Origin: an uncultured Treponema sp. | GTDB taxonomy: Bacteria; Spirochaetota; Spirochaetia; Treponematales; Treponemataceae | Direction: 5' to 3' | DNA length: 58,219 nucleotides | NCBI GenBank assembly: GCA_947178095.1 | Contig: CAMWWZ010000004.1 | Coordinates: 1-58,219 of the forward strand | Shown: piece by piece, positions 1 to 8,688 of the stretch | Numbering within the stretch: the first letter of the stretch is position 1 | Layout: the number at the start of each line of letters is the position of its first letter | The notes under the pieces: model-generated | What the model was told of the DNA's origin: nothing | Database searches by the model: none | The model's input: only the letters and a program-made list of their open reading frames with translations | Made by a program: the position numbers and the translations under genes

Positions 1-41
1 CGCTATAATAGCGCGATGAAAAACATCGCATTTTCAAAGTT

Positions 42-69
42 ACCTCTAAAAACTGAAGTTTTTAGAGGT
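42..69 (-). terminator. Hairpin directly after purL stop
   Basis: A perfect 12-bp inverted repeat (arms 42-53 and 58-69, loop TGAA) abuts the purL stop codon. No long T run follows on the minus strand, so it is either a weak terminator or an mRNA 3'-end stabiliser. Confidence 0.5.
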
Positions 70-3000
70 TCATTTAAAATAATTTACGCCTGCGGCAAAA
101 ATATTTTGGCAAGAATTTTCGCTTTCGTTCGTAAGCGGATTTCCTGCGACATTTTTCAGCAAATCCAAATCCACGCCGTTCATTTCGCTTCCGATAGTTC
201 GCTCGTTGTGTCCCATTTTTCCAAGTACGCGACCGTCGGGGCTTGTCATGCCTTCAATCGCATAAAACGAGCCGTTGGGATTGTCCGGCTCAAGGATTGC
301 GGGATTGCCTTGCATGTCAACGTATTGCGAAAAAATTTGTCCTTTCGCAAAACATTCTTTCGCAAGCCGCTCGCGAATGATCACGCGCCCTTCTCCGTGC
401 GAAATCGGGACGAGGTGAATTCGCGGATCGACCACGGAAGGATCTTTCGCCCAAGGACTTGTCGCACTTACGATGCGCGTTCGGCAAACTCGGGAAATGT
501 GGCGACCAATCGTGTTAAAAGTCAAAGTGGGCATGTCGGCTTCCGCCTCCCGAATTTCTCCGTAAGGAACGAGGCCCGTTTTTACAAGCGCTTGAAATCC
601 GTTGCAAATTCCCAAAATCAAGCCGTCGCGCTTTTTGAGCAAATTCATAATTTGTTCGGCGACGCGACCTTCGCGCAAAACATTGGCGATGTATTTTCCA
701 GAGCCGTCAGGCTCGTCGCCCGCGCTGAATCCGCCCGAAAGCGCGAGGATTTGCGCGCTCTTGATTTGCTTCACGAGTTCTTCCAAAGATTCGCTCAAAG
801 CCTCAGGCGTGTTGTTGCGGAAAATCAAAAATTTCGTGTCACCGCCAGCCAAGGCGAACGCGCGAGCCATGTCGTATTCGCAGTTCGTTCCCGGAAAAAC
901 AGGAATCAAAACGCGCGGATGTTTTTTGCAAATATTAAACACGGGATTTTTTCGCGCCTCGGCAAGGGAGGTGTGAATCGCCTTTGCGAATTCAGGAAGT
1001 TCTTCCTGAATTTCTGCCGAGCTTGTTTTCGGGAAAACTTTTTCCAGCCGCGATTCCCATGCTTTTTCCGCCTCGGAAATTTTCACACGCAAAATTTGCG
1101 CCTTGGTTTTTCCTTGCACGACAATCTCTTCTTCGCGAATTGTTTCTCCCAAAAGAAACACGGTTTCGTGCGCGAAATCTTCTTTGGACAAATCCTCATC
1201 GGTTTCCACAAGGACAGAGCCGTAAAATGGCGCGAACAAATTCGCAAATGAATTTTCTTCACTTTTCGCTTCGCCCAAATTTGTAGCAGCTACATTTGGC
1301 GGAACAAAATCCAGCCGTGCACCGATTCGATTTCCCATCGCCATTTTTGTGATTGCTTCGGAAATTCCGCCCGCGCAAATCGGATACATCGCGCTGATTT
1401 TTTTCGCCGAATTCAATTTGTACAAAATTTGCGAATTGGTTTTGAACGCTTCAAAATCAGGCGCGAGGAATTTTGAATATGGAACGGCGACCAAATAAAT
1501 TTTTGATCCGGATTTTTTGAAAGAGCCGCTCGTAACATTTTGGACGCTGTCGTGCGCCACCGCAAATGAAACGAGCGTGTGCGGAACATTGATATTTTCG
1601 AACGTGCCGCTCATGCTGTCTTTGCCGCCGATGCTCGCCGTGCCCATTGCGACTTGCGCGTCGATTGAGCCGAGCAACGCCGCCGCAGGATAGCCCCAAG
1701 TTTTCGCGTCAACTGCGCGTCCGAAAAATTCCTGGAATGAAAGACGCGCGTTCAAAGGATTCGCGCCCATGCACAAAATTTTTGCAAGCGAAGAAAGCAC
1801 CGAAACTTGTGCGCCATGCCACGCGCTCCATTGGCTTATGCGCGGATCGAATCCATGCGCCATAAAACTTGCCGTGTCGGTTTGGCAAGGAAGTTCGACG
1901 GGAATTTTCGCGACCATTCCTGCTTCGGGCGTGCACTGAAATTTTCCGCCGTAAGGAAACAAGACGCTCGCAGAGCCAATCGAGCCGTCAAATCGTTCGC
2001 CAAGTCCGCGTTGACTGCAACACGCCAAATCGGAAATGTTCGAAAGCCACGCCGCTTTTTTCGAAGCCAAAGTCGTTCCCACGCCCAATTTTTTCTTTGT
2101 GGATTCGAGTGGATTTACAAGAGGCGATTCGTTCGGCAAAGCGGGACTTTCAATCAAAGCCTTTGCTTCGTGTCGTGCGCCCGCGCTATCCAAGAATTCG
2201 CGCGAAATGTTTACGATTACATCGCCCTTCCATTTCATCACGAGTCGATTTGTGTCCGTGACTGTAGCAACTACAACCGCGCGCAAATTTTCAGCCGCAG
2301 CCGCTTCGATGAATTTTTTCACGTCGCGCGGACGAACTACGACGGCCATTCGTTCTTGACTTTCGGAAATGGCAAGTTCCGTTCCGTTGAGACCTTCGTA
2401 TTTTTTCGGCACTGCGTCGAGATTTATTTCAAGTCCCGGGGCAAGTTCGCCAATCGCAACGCTCACTCCGCCCGCGCCAAAATCGTTGCAACGCACGATC
2501 ATTTGCCCGACTTTTTCATTGCGGAAAAGCCGCTGGATTTTTCGTTCTTCGACGGCGTTTCCTTTTTGCACTTCCGCCGCAGCGGTCGTCACGGAATTCT
2601 GCGTGTGGACTTTTGAAGAGCCAGTCGCTCCGCCAATTCCGTCGCGTCCAGTTCCCCCTCCCAACAAAATTATGATGTCGCCGGCTTGAGGCGTTCCGCG
2701 CACTACATTTTTTGCGGGAGCCGCCGCAATTACTGCGCCCAATTCCATTCGCTTGGCGGCATATCCGGGATGATAAAATTCCTGAACTTGTCCAGTCGTC
2801 AAGCCGATTTGATTTCCGTAAGAAGAAAATCCCTGCGCACTTTCGCGGACAATTTTCAGTTGCGGCAATTTTCCTTTCAACGTTTTTGAAAGAGGAACTG
2901 TCGGATCGGCCGCGCCAGTGACGCGCATCGCCTGATAAACCCACGCCCGCCCAGAAAGCGGATCGCGAATCGCGCCGCCGATGCAAGTGGCCGCGCCTCC

Positions 3001-4101
3001 GAAAGGCTCGATTTCCGTGGGATGATTGTGCGTTTCGTTTTTGAACATCAAAAGCCAGCGTTCTGTTGCGGCAGAATTCTTGTCCGAAATTTTTTTACCG
3101 TGCTTGTCATGAGTGTAATGAACGTCGATGAAAATTGAGCAGGCGTTGTTTTCGTCGCTCACTTCAAGGTCGGAAAGTTTTCCATGCTTGCGCAAAAATT
3201 TCATTCCGATGACCGCCATGTCCATCAAAGTGACTGGCTTGCGATTCGCTTCGCCGGAATTTTTTGAAGCCGCATCTGAATAAAGTTCCGTTCGCATCGC
3301 CTGATAATTTTTCAGAGAATCACGGAACAATTTTTCGTAAGGACCTTTTTCAATTTTTATTTCTTTGAGCTCCGTCAAAAAAGTCGTGTGGCGGCAATGG
3401 TCGGACCAATAAGTGTCGAGCACGCGGATTTCCGTTTCGCTCGGATCGCGCCCTTCTCCGACAAAATAATCCTGCAAGAATTTTATGTCGGCGAAATCCA
3501 TCGCAAGACCCATTTTTTTTGAGTACGCTTCAAGTTCGGATTTTTTGAATTTCGTAAAGCCCTGAACAAAAGGAATTTTCGAAGGCTCGTCCGTTTTGAT
3601 TTTCAGAGTTTCGGGAACAGCGTCATCCGTCAAACGCGAATCGACAGGATTCACCAAATAATCTTGAATTTTTTTCACGTCGCGCGCGGAAATCGTTCCA
3701 GTCAAAATCACGACTTTCGCCGTGCGAACGCGCGGCGCTTCGCAATGCGCGGATTTTTTTTGCTCGCGATTTTCGCCCAAAGTTTTTTGCAAAAGTTGCA
3801 GACATTGCTCGGCACTGTCCGCGCGTTGGTCGTACTGTCCTGGGAGGGGTTCCCAAATAATTTGCGTTTCCCCTTCGTTCAGTTTCAGCGAATCGAAAAT
3901 CACGCGGTCGCTTTGCGGCTCGCAGAAAATTCGCCGCACCGCATTTTTTGCGACGGACGTTTCCACATTTTCGATGTCATAGCGATTCAGACAGCGCACG
4001 GTCTCCACGCCGGAAATTCCCAAAAAACTTTTCGCCTCGGAAAGAATACGCTGCGCTTCGTTTTCAAATCCGCTTTGGCGTTCAACATAAATTCGGAACA
4101 T
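70..4101 (-). CDS. purL: Phosphoribosylformylglycinamidine synthase (FGAM synthase), single-chain
   Basis: This enzyme makes FGAM from FGAR, glutamine and ATP, the fourth step of purine synthesis, in the cytoplasm. At 1343 residues it is the large one-chain form. The N-terminal PurS-like part is followed by two AIR-synthase-like halves (FKNETHNHPTEIEPFGG with GAATCIGGAIRDP is the ATP/FGAR site). A C-terminal glutaminase domain has the nucleophile Cys in GICNGFQAL and a His/Glu pair in GKMGHNER. The ATG at 4101 is the only sensible start. No Shine-Dalgarno is present. A TTGAAA-17-TAGAAT promoter ends 7 bases upstream, so the mRNA is probably leaderless. The gene stands alone, with the -10 box in the upstream gap. 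It is somewhat longer than the roughly 1240-1300 residues usual for the family. The long antisense ORFs are codon-usage shadows. Confidence 0.97.
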   Translation of the reverse strand: MFRIYVERQSGFENEAQRILSEAKSFLGISGVETVRCLNRYDIENVETSVAKNAVRRIFCEPQSDRVIFDSLKLNEGETQIIWEPLPGQYDQRADSAEQCLQLLQKTLGENREQKKSAHCEAPRVRTAKVVILTGTISARDVKKIQDYLVNPVDSRLTDDAVPETLKIKTDEPSKIPFVQGFTKFKKSELEAYSKKMGLAMDFADIKFLQDYFVGEGRDPSETEIRVLDTYWSDHCRHTTFLTELKEIKIEKGPYEKLFRDSLKNYQAMRTELYSDAASKNSGEANRKPVTLMDMAVIGMKFLRKHGKLSDLEVSDENNACSIFIDVHYTHDKHGKKISDKNSAATERWLLMFKNETHNHPTEIEPFGGAATCIGGAIRDPLSGRAWVYQAMRVTGAADPTVPLSKTLKGKLPQLKIVRESAQGFSSYGNQIGLTTGQVQEFYHPGYAAKRMELGAVIAAAPAKNVVRGTPQAGDIIILLGGGTGRDGIGGATGSSKVHTQNSVTTAAAEVQKGNAVEERKIQRLFRNEKVGQMIVRCNDFGAGGVSVAIGELAPGLEINLDAVPKKYEGLNGTELAISESQERMAVVVRPRDVKKFIEAAAAENLRAVVVATVTDTNRLVMKWKGDVIVNISREFLDSAGARHEAKALIESPALPNESPLVNPLESTKKKLGVGTTLASKKAAWLSNISDLACCSQRGLGERFDGSIGSASVLFPYGGKFQCTPEAGMVAKIPVELPCQTDTASFMAHGFDPRISQWSAWHGAQVSVLSSLAKILCMGANPLNARLSFQEFFGRAVDAKTWGYPAAALLGSIDAQVAMGTASIGGKDSMSGTFENINVPHTLVSFAVAHDSVQNVTSGSFKKSGSKIYLVAVPYSKFLAPDFEAFKTNSQILYKLNSAKKISAMYPICAGGISEAITKMAMGNRIGARLDFVPPNVAATNLGEAKSEENSFANLFAPFYGSVLVETDEDLSKEDFAHETVFLLGETIREEEIVVQGKTKAQILRVKISEAEKAWESRLEKVFPKTSSAEIQEELPEFAKAIHTSLAEARKNPVFNICKKHPRVLIPVFPGTNCEYDMARAFALAGGDTKFLIFRNNTPEALSESLEELVKQIKSAQILALSGGFSAGDEPDGSGKYIANVLREGRVAEQIMNLLKKRDGLILGICNGFQALVKTGLVPYGEIREAEADMPTLTFNTIGRHISRVCRTRIVSATSPWAKDPSVVDPRIHLVPISHGEGRVIIRERLAKECFAKGQIFSQYVDMQGNPAILEPDNPNGSFYAIEGMTSPDGRVLGKMGHNERTIGSEMNGVDLDLLKNVAGNPLTNESENSCQNIFAAGVNYFK

Positions 4102-4107
4102 AAAATC

Positions 4108-4136
4108 ATTCTAGCGGAAACGCGCAATTATTTCAA
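4108..4136 (-). promoter_or_regulatory. purL promoter, leaderless type
   Basis: On the minus strand TTGAAA (4136-4131) is followed by a 17-base spacer and TAGAAT (4113-4108). The expected start of transcription falls at or next to the purL ATG at 4101. Confidence 0.75.
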
Positions 4137-4460
4137 TAGTAGAAAAATTGAGGAAGCAGGAATTAAGCGCAAACGCAAGACGTAGTAGCCTTATATGTCG
4201 CGAGCGCAAAGCCTATTGTAACACACCATTACAACCTAGTATTGAAGAGCGTTATAGTCTATTATGGGGATGTGAAAACTACTGTAAAAGGGTGTGTTTA
4301 ACGTAAGTAAAAGGGAGTCTTTAACGTAAGTGAAAGGGAATGTTTAATGCCAGTAAAAGGGAGTGCCACGTGCGCATGTGACAGATACTCACGTGTACAC
4401 ATGATGATACACAACCTGTTCATGTGATTCGGTGTCATCCGTGCAGGTGTGCAAATTATA
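4137..4460. other. Gene-free stretch between purL and the HU-like gene
   Basis: I see no convincing reading frame here. It contains the four-unit repeat at 4281-4370. A stretch with inverted CATGTG/CACATG words follows (about 4374-4430), next to the promoter of the following gene. The remainder has no structure that I can recognise. Confidence 0.6.
4281..4370. repeat. Four tandem 21-23-bp units
   Basis: Units at 4281-4303, 4304-4326, 4327-4349 and 4350-4370 share the core GTAAAAGGG followed by a GTTTAACG-like end. They lie about 90 bases upstream of the promoter of the HU-like gene. They could be regulator-binding iterons or a neutral satellite. Confidence 0.7.
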
Positions 4461-4489
4461 TTGCGCAGAAAGCCATGCTGTGGTATAAT
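4461..4489 (+). promoter_or_regulatory. Promoter of HU-like gene
   Basis: TTGCGC (4461-4466), a 17-base spacer and TATAAT (4484-4489). The same TTGCGC -35 box is used by hisG. The leader would be about 137 bases and would contain the hairpins at 4506-4527 and 4571-4598. Confidence 0.65.
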
Positions 4490-4563
4490 TGCATGGTGGA
4501 CGGTTGCGGAATTCTATTGGATTCCGCTCTTTCCATAAGATAATATAACAGATTTCGTGAAAA

Positions 4564-4598
4564 AAATCAACACACCTCGACGCAAGCGTCGGGGTGTG
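4564..4598 (-). repeat. Palindromic repeat, left copy flanking HU-like gene
   Basis: The hairpin has arms at 4571-4583 and 4586-4598 (CACACCTCGACGC / GCGTCGGGGTGTG, AA loop). Read on the minus strand it carries the 19-bp motif ending TGTTGATTT. That motif recurs at 5453-5471 and 39391-39409 on the plus strand with one mismatch. Confidence 0.8.
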
Positions 4599-4632
4599 AA
4601 CCCCTCCGCACGAATCAAGGGAGGACGTGAAA

Positions 4633-5400
4633 ATGCCCAGAAGAAAACCCGAAATCGGGGAATTTCCCGAGCCGCAGTATTATGTGGACGTGACGCTTTC
4701 GGAAGACCGGCTGAACGGCAGCGGACGGCTTGTGGGAAAAGTGCGCGAGCGGACAGTGAGCATACGGAACATTATCGCGGACATAAAGAGGGACCAAAAA
4801 TGCTTTCTAACCGAGGATACTCTGTTCTACGCGGCGCAGGCTCTGGGCACGGCGTACTTTGAGCGACTCAGGCGCGGCTTTGCCGTGGACGTTCTTGGGC
4901 TGGGGAAAATCTACCACGCGCTTGACGGCACTTTCGTTTCCAAGTGTGACGTTCCGAGCAAGCGTCCCAAAATCGTGCCGCGCTTTACGCCGTCAAAGGT
5001 TGTGGCGGCAGCGTGCAGAAAGCTCAAGTGCAGGAATCTGTATGAGAGCGACGTTTCCCCAAAAATCTACGCAGTGGAGGACTTTCCGCGCGGAGCGAAC
5101 GGCGAGGTGGCAGCGCGGTCTTTGGTCAAGGTTTCCGGCAGGAACATAAAAATAGCAGGCGAAGGTGCGGGCGTGTTCTTTGTGCCGAAGGCGGGCAGGG
5201 AAGCAGTGGCAGTTCCGCCAGAAAAGATATGGAAGAATTTTCCCCAGTCGCTGGAATTCCACATTCCCAACGACGTGATGCCTGGCACGTATGATTTGGA
5301 AGTCCGCACGCGGTGGTCGCGCAGTGGCCGGGTGAAAAATGAGATGTGCCACGCGGTGGCGGAGATTGTGGTGACGGAGAAGCGGCGCGAAGCGGAGTAA
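4633..5400 (+). CDS. HU-like DNA-binding domain / DUF4469-type protein
   Basis: The protein has 255 residues from the ATG at 4633. That start sits 7 bases after a strong GGGAGGA Shine-Dalgarno, whereas the GTG at 4627 is only one base from it and is rejected. Residues about 15-105 resemble the HU/IHF-like fold found in Bacteroidetes-type nucleoid proteins (RNIIADIKRD, TLFYAAQALG, GLGKIYHALDGTF). Residues about 130-250 resemble the Ig-like DUF4469 domain that often follows it. The likely role is DNA binding, but the target is unknown. The gene stands alone between inverted copies of a palindromic repeat, and looks more G+C-rich than its neighbours, which suggests transfer. The family assignment is from memory of motifs and not from a search. 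Confidence 0.8.
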   Translation: MPRRKPEIGEFPEPQYYVDVTLSEDRLNGSGRLVGKVRERTVSIRNIIADIKRDQKCFLTEDTLFYAAQALGTAYFERLRRGFAVDVLGLGKIYHALDGTFVSKCDVPSKRPKIVPRFTPSKVVAAACRKLKCRNLYESDVSPKIYAVEDFPRGANGEVAARSLVKVSGRNIKIAGEGAGVFFVPKAGREAVAVPPEKIWKNFPQSLEFHIPNDVMPGTYDLEVRTRWSRSGRVKNEMCHAVAEIVVTEKRREAE

Positions 5401-5414
5401 GCGCAGTGGGGGTT

Positions 5415-5471
5415 CATGACTCGACGCTCCGCTTGAAACTTCGTTGCGAATACGTCGAGGTTTGTTGATTT
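5415..5471 (+). repeat. Palindromic repeat, right copy flanking HU-like gene
   Basis: CATGACTCGACG (5415-5426) and CGTCGAGG (5453-5460) form the arms, interrupted by about 26 bases that the other copies lack. The outer 19 bases (5453-5471) match the reverse complement of 4564-4582 at 18 of 19 positions. The gene between is therefore bracketed by terminal-inverted-repeat-like sequences. Confidence 0.7.
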
Positions 5472-5497
5472 GCGATATTTTTTATTGCCTATCTCAA

Positions 5498-7012
5498 TTA
5501 TCCCAGCGCGCTCAAATCCAGTTTGTCGAATCCGCTCAAAAGCAATTTTGCCGTCGCTTTGATTTTTTTCAATGAATCCAAATTCGCGCCTTCGATGTTG
5601 AGCGGCATCACTGGGTCGTGCAGCGAAAGCCTGAGCAAAAGCCAGCCTTCCGCGCCATCGGCCACCGCGCCGCCTTTGAAAGAAATTCGCACGCCTTCAA
5701 AAGATTCTGCCATAATGCAGCCGGCTTCTTGCGCGCGCTCGGTGAAGCTTTGCAAAACTTGAGTTCCGTATTCTTTGAAATTCTCGTCCAAGATTTTAAA
5801 TCGAATTTCTTCTTCGTTTCTGGGCGGCGGAAGTTTTTCAATCAAGTCCTTTAAATTTTTTCCATTGCGTCGCGCATTCGCCAAAGCGACAACCAGCGTG
5901 ATTGCAAGATACGCGCCGTCGTCAAGATAGTAGTTGTCTCTGAGCGCGCCGTGCCCGCTTGTTTCCATCGCAAGCGGAACGTTCACGCCTTTTTGACAAA
6001 GTTCCTTTTGCTTGTTGATTACGTTTTTGTAACCGCGCATGTATCGCAAATGGTGCAAGCCCAAAACTTGTTCCAAAAAATATGTGAGACGATCGCTCGT
6101 AACGCTGTCGGTTACAATCGTCGCGCCTTTGTTTCGTGGAGCCAAAATCGCGCTTATCAATGCGATGATTGCGTCGCGATTCACTTCGCTTCCGTCGTCA
6201 AGCACGGCGGACATTCTGTCAACGTCCGTGTCAAAAATCAAACCCAAGTCGGCGTGATTTTCAAGCACGGCATTTTGAATCGCCTTCATCGCATCTTTGT
6301 TTTCAGGATTCGGAATGTGATTCGGAAAATGCCCGTCGGGTTCGAGAAATTGGCTTCCCTGAATGTTCGCGCCGAGCGGCTTTAAAATTTGTTCGGCAAA
6401 AAATCCGCCCGCGCCGTTTCCAGCGTCCACTACGATTTTCAAGCCGTCGAGCGGATGATTTGTCATTCCAGTTTCCGCCATAATCGCGCCGCGCAAATGC
6501 TGTGAATACAAAAAAAGCAAATCAAGATTTTTTTGCGAAGAAATGTCGATGATTTTTTCATTTCGCTCGCAAGCGATTTTCAGGATTTCCGTGATGTCGT
6601 CGTGCTCAAGTCCGCCGTCCTTGTCGAAAAATTTCAATCCGTTTCTATTGAAAGGCAAGTGACTCGCGGTAATCATAATCGCGCCGTCGAATTTCGTCTG
6701 TTCAAAAACAATCGACATAAACATTGCGGGAGTCGTGGCTAGCCCGCAGCAAAAAATTTTCACGCCTTCGCTTTTCAAGCCGCCCGAAACGCCCACGAGC
6801 AATTCTTGCCCGGAAAGCCGCGAATCCATTCCGATTCCCACGCGCAATTCTTCGCGCGGCTTGTCCAACTTTTTGGAAAGCCATTCAGCAAATGCTTGCC
6901 CGATTCTGTTGCAGATTTCTGGAGTGAGATTTACGTTTTCGCCTTCCACGCCCGGCAATGCCACGCCGCGCACGTCGCTGCCGTTTTGAAGTTTTAGAAT
7001 TTCGTTTGCCAT
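5498..7012 (-). CDS. manB: Phosphomannomutase/phosphoglucomutase family
   Basis: This is an alpha-D-phosphohexomutase that interconverts hexose 6- and 1-phosphates, supplying sugar nucleotides for the cell envelope. It has 504 residues, usual for the family. The phosphoserine loop TASHLPFNRNG is at residues about 115-125 (Ser117). The metal-binding loop DTDVDRM is at about 260, a sugar-binding ETSGHGA segment lies beyond the middle, and a C-terminal phosphate-binding domain closes the protein. The ATG at 7012 follows an AAGGA Shine-Dalgarno, and a TAGAAT -10 box lies at 7051-7046, giving a normal leader of about 27 bases. Mannose versus glucose specificity cannot be read from the sequence, so the symbol is provisional. 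Confidence 0.93.
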   Translation of the reverse strand: MANEILKLQNGSDVRGVALPGVEGENVNLTPEICNRIGQAFAEWLSKKLDKPREELRVGIGMDSRLSGQELLVGVSGGLKSEGVKIFCCGLATTPAMFMSIVFEQTKFDGAIMITASHLPFNRNGLKFFDKDGGLEHDDITEILKIACERNEKIIDISSQKNLDLLFLYSQHLRGAIMAETGMTNHPLDGLKIVVDAGNGAGGFFAEQILKPLGANIQGSQFLEPDGHFPNHIPNPENKDAMKAIQNAVLENHADLGLIFDTDVDRMSAVLDDGSEVNRDAIIALISAILAPRNKGATIVTDSVTSDRLTYFLEQVLGLHHLRYMRGYKNVINKQKELCQKGVNVPLAMETSGHGALRDNYYLDDGAYLAITLVVALANARRNGKNLKDLIEKLPPPRNEEEIRFKILDENFKEYGTQVLQSFTERAQEAGCIMAESFEGVRISFKGGAVADGAEGWLLLRLSLHDPVMPLNIEGANLDSLKKIKATAKLLLSGFDKLDLSALG

Positions 7013-7084
7013 TTTTTCCTTGGAAAATATTTTTTGAAAACTTGAATTCTAAAAAAATTATTTTCCAAAATTCATTATATCACG

Positions 7085-7741
7085 CTAAGAAATTTTTCGC
7101 AAGATTTCCGCCGCAAACGACGAAATTTTTTCGATGCCTTCTTCGTCGCTCGGAAGCGCGAAAAGGCTTCCAGCGTCGCATTCGGGATTGTTGCGAATGA
7201 CTTCTTTTTTTTGCGCCAAATAAAAATCGAGCCTTGCGAAAAATCCTTCAACGAAATTTTCGGCGAGCGAATTCAATTCCGCGGCGGAATTTTTTTTCTG
7301 CCAAATCGCAGAGACGAATTTGAAAAAAGCGAGCGACTGATTTTTTAATTTTGATTTTTGCTTTTGAAAAATTTCAAGGCAATTTTTGTTGAAATATTTT
7401 TCGGAAAAAACCAAAATGCAAATTTGCAAAAGCGGCTCGCGTTCATGCGCGCGAACAAATTCTTCCGTGATGAATTTGAATTTTTTCTGCGCGTTGGTGG
7501 AATTTATTTTCGCGAAAATTTCTTCGTCCAAAAAATTCACGCGCGAATAAAAATCATCGGCATATTCGTAAACGGCGCAAAGCAATTCTTCCTTTCCGGA
7601 AAAATAATTGTAGAGCGAGGCTTTTTTTATTTGCAAACTTTGCGCGATGTCCGAAAGCGAAACCGCGCCCATTCCGTTTTTAAAAGCGGAAAAAAGCGCA
7701 GCCTCAATTATTTTCGCGCGCGTAATTAATTTTCGCGACAT
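7085..7741 (-). CDS. TetR-family transcriptional regulator
   Basis: The chosen start is the ATG at 7741, giving 218 residues and placing it 4 bases after the stop of the GH16 gene. The longer frame to 7834 lies inside that gene and is rejected. The N-terminal helix-turn-helix is clear (KIIEAALFSAFKNG, VSLSDIAQSLQIKKASLYNY, FSGKEELL). The C-terminal part is helical and presumably binds a ligand or forms the dimer. It has no Shine-Dalgarno of its own, so translation probably depends on coupling to the upstream gene. The arrangement suggests co-expression with the glucanase. The regulated target is unknown. Confidence 0.88.
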   Translation of the reverse strand: MSRKLITRAKIIEAALFSAFKNGMGAVSLSDIAQSLQIKKASLYNYFSGKEELLCAVYEYADDFYSRVNFLDEEIFAKINSTNAQKKFKFITEEFVRAHEREPLLQICILVFSEKYFNKNCLEIFQKQKSKLKNQSLAFFKFVSAIWQKKNSAAELNSLAENFVEGFFARLDFYLAQKKEVIRNNPECDAGSLFALPSDEEGIEKISSFAAEILRKIS

Positions 7742-7745
7742 TTTT

Positions 7746-8546
7746 TCATTGATACCAGCGAACGTAATCGACTTGCATTTGACATTCTTGCAAATCTTTC
7801 GGAATGTCGCCGCCGAGACTTCCGCCCATCGCAACGTTCATTATGACATAAAAATCTTTGTCGAACGGCCATTTCCAAAAAGCGTCCTTGCCTTCTTCGT
7901 GCGGATTTTCATAGGACGAAAACGGAACGCCGTCGTAATACCAAGTGATCGCGTCTTCCGTCCAATGAATGGCGTAAGTGTGCCATTTCTTCGAGACGTT
8001 TTTCAAAACCGTGAATTCGCTGTGAATCGGATTTCCGCCGTAACCAGCGCGGCAATGAAGCGTTCCATAAATTTTTTCGCCCCAAACATTCGCCGAAGAT
8101 TCCATCACGTCGATTTCGCCGCTTCGCGGCCATTGTCCATATTCTGATTTTTGCGGCAACATCCAAAGCGCGGGCCAGCAGCCTTTTTTTTCCGGAACTT
8201 TCGCGCGGAATTCTATGTAGCCGTAAGTGAACGCTTTTTTCGAACGCGAAAGCAAGCGCGCGCTCGTCCATTTGCCGTCAATTTTTTTCGCCTTGATTGT
8301 GAGCACGCCGTTTTTTACAAAAGAATTTTCCCTGTCCTTCGTGTAGTTTTGCAATTCGGAATTTCCCCAGCCATGCGCGCCCGTATTGTAATCCCAATTT
8401 TCAGGATTCGGCTCGTCGTCCGCGCCATCAAATTCATCCGACCAAACAATATTCATCGACTTCACAAATTCTGGAGTCGCATTTTTTTTCTCGCAAGAAA
8501 TTAAAATTGTCGAAGCGAGCGCAATTAAAAAAATAAATTTTTTCAT
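7746..8546 (-). CDS. GH16 beta-glucanase (laminarinase-type) lipoprotein
   Basis: This is a secreted endo-acting beta-1,3- or beta-1,3-1,4-glucanase anchored as a lipoprotein. It has 266 residues. The signal peptide ends in LISC (Cys18), a lipobox. The catalytic GH16 signature EIDVME is at 144-149 (Glu144 nucleophile, Asp146, Glu149 acid/base), with the aromatic substrate cleft segments WPALWMLP and WHTYAIHW. The ATG at 8546 has no Shine-Dalgarno. An extended -10 box lies 7 bases upstream, so the transcript is probably leaderless. It is the first gene of a two-gene unit with the TetR regulator. It fits a gut or rumen organism that degrades plant or fungal glucans. Confidence 0.95.
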   Translation of the reverse strand: MKKFIFLIALASTILISCEKKNATPEFVKSMNIVWSDEFDGADDEPNPENWDYNTGAHGWGNSELQNYTKDRENSFVKNGVLTIKAKKIDGKWTSARLLSRSKKAFTYGYIEFRAKVPEKKGCWPALWMLPQKSEYGQWPRSGEIDVMESSANVWGEKIYGTLHCRAGYGGNPIHSEFTVLKNVSKKWHTYAIHWTEDAITWYYDGVPFSSYENPHEEGKDAFWKWPFDKDFYVIMNVAMGGSLGGDIPKDLQECQMQVDYVRWYQ

Positions 8547-8552
8547 AAAATT

Positions 8553-8561
8553 ATTATATCA
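8553..8561 (-). promoter_or_regulatory. Extended -10 promoter of GH16 gene, leaderless type
   Basis: TGATATAAT on the minus strand (8561-8553), a TGn-extended -10 box. No good -35 box is visible at the right distance. Transcription would begin at about the ATG (8546). Confidence 0.65.
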
Positions 8562-8649
8562 CAATATCGAAATTTTTTTTTTAAAATTGCAATTCTTATT
8601 GAAAAAACATTTTGGAAATTTCGCGGAAATTGCATCATAATTTTTTCTC

Positions 8650-8678
8650 TTTACAAAATTTCATTTTTCTGCTATACT
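8650..8678 (+). promoter_or_regulatory. Promoter of PfkB-family kinase, near-leaderless
   Basis: TTTACA (8650-8655), a 17-base spacer and TATACT (8673-8678). The predicted transcript start is about 4 bases before the ATG at 8689. Confidence 0.75.
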
Positions 8679-8688
8679 TTTTTTCGCT

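Noticed and set aside
16..1251. 411-codon frame opposite purL, with a TATAAT box at 4-9
   Set aside because: It lies wholly antisense to a conserved purL domain. Its Arg/Phe/His-rich composition is that of a shadow frame. The nearby -10 box is probably chance.
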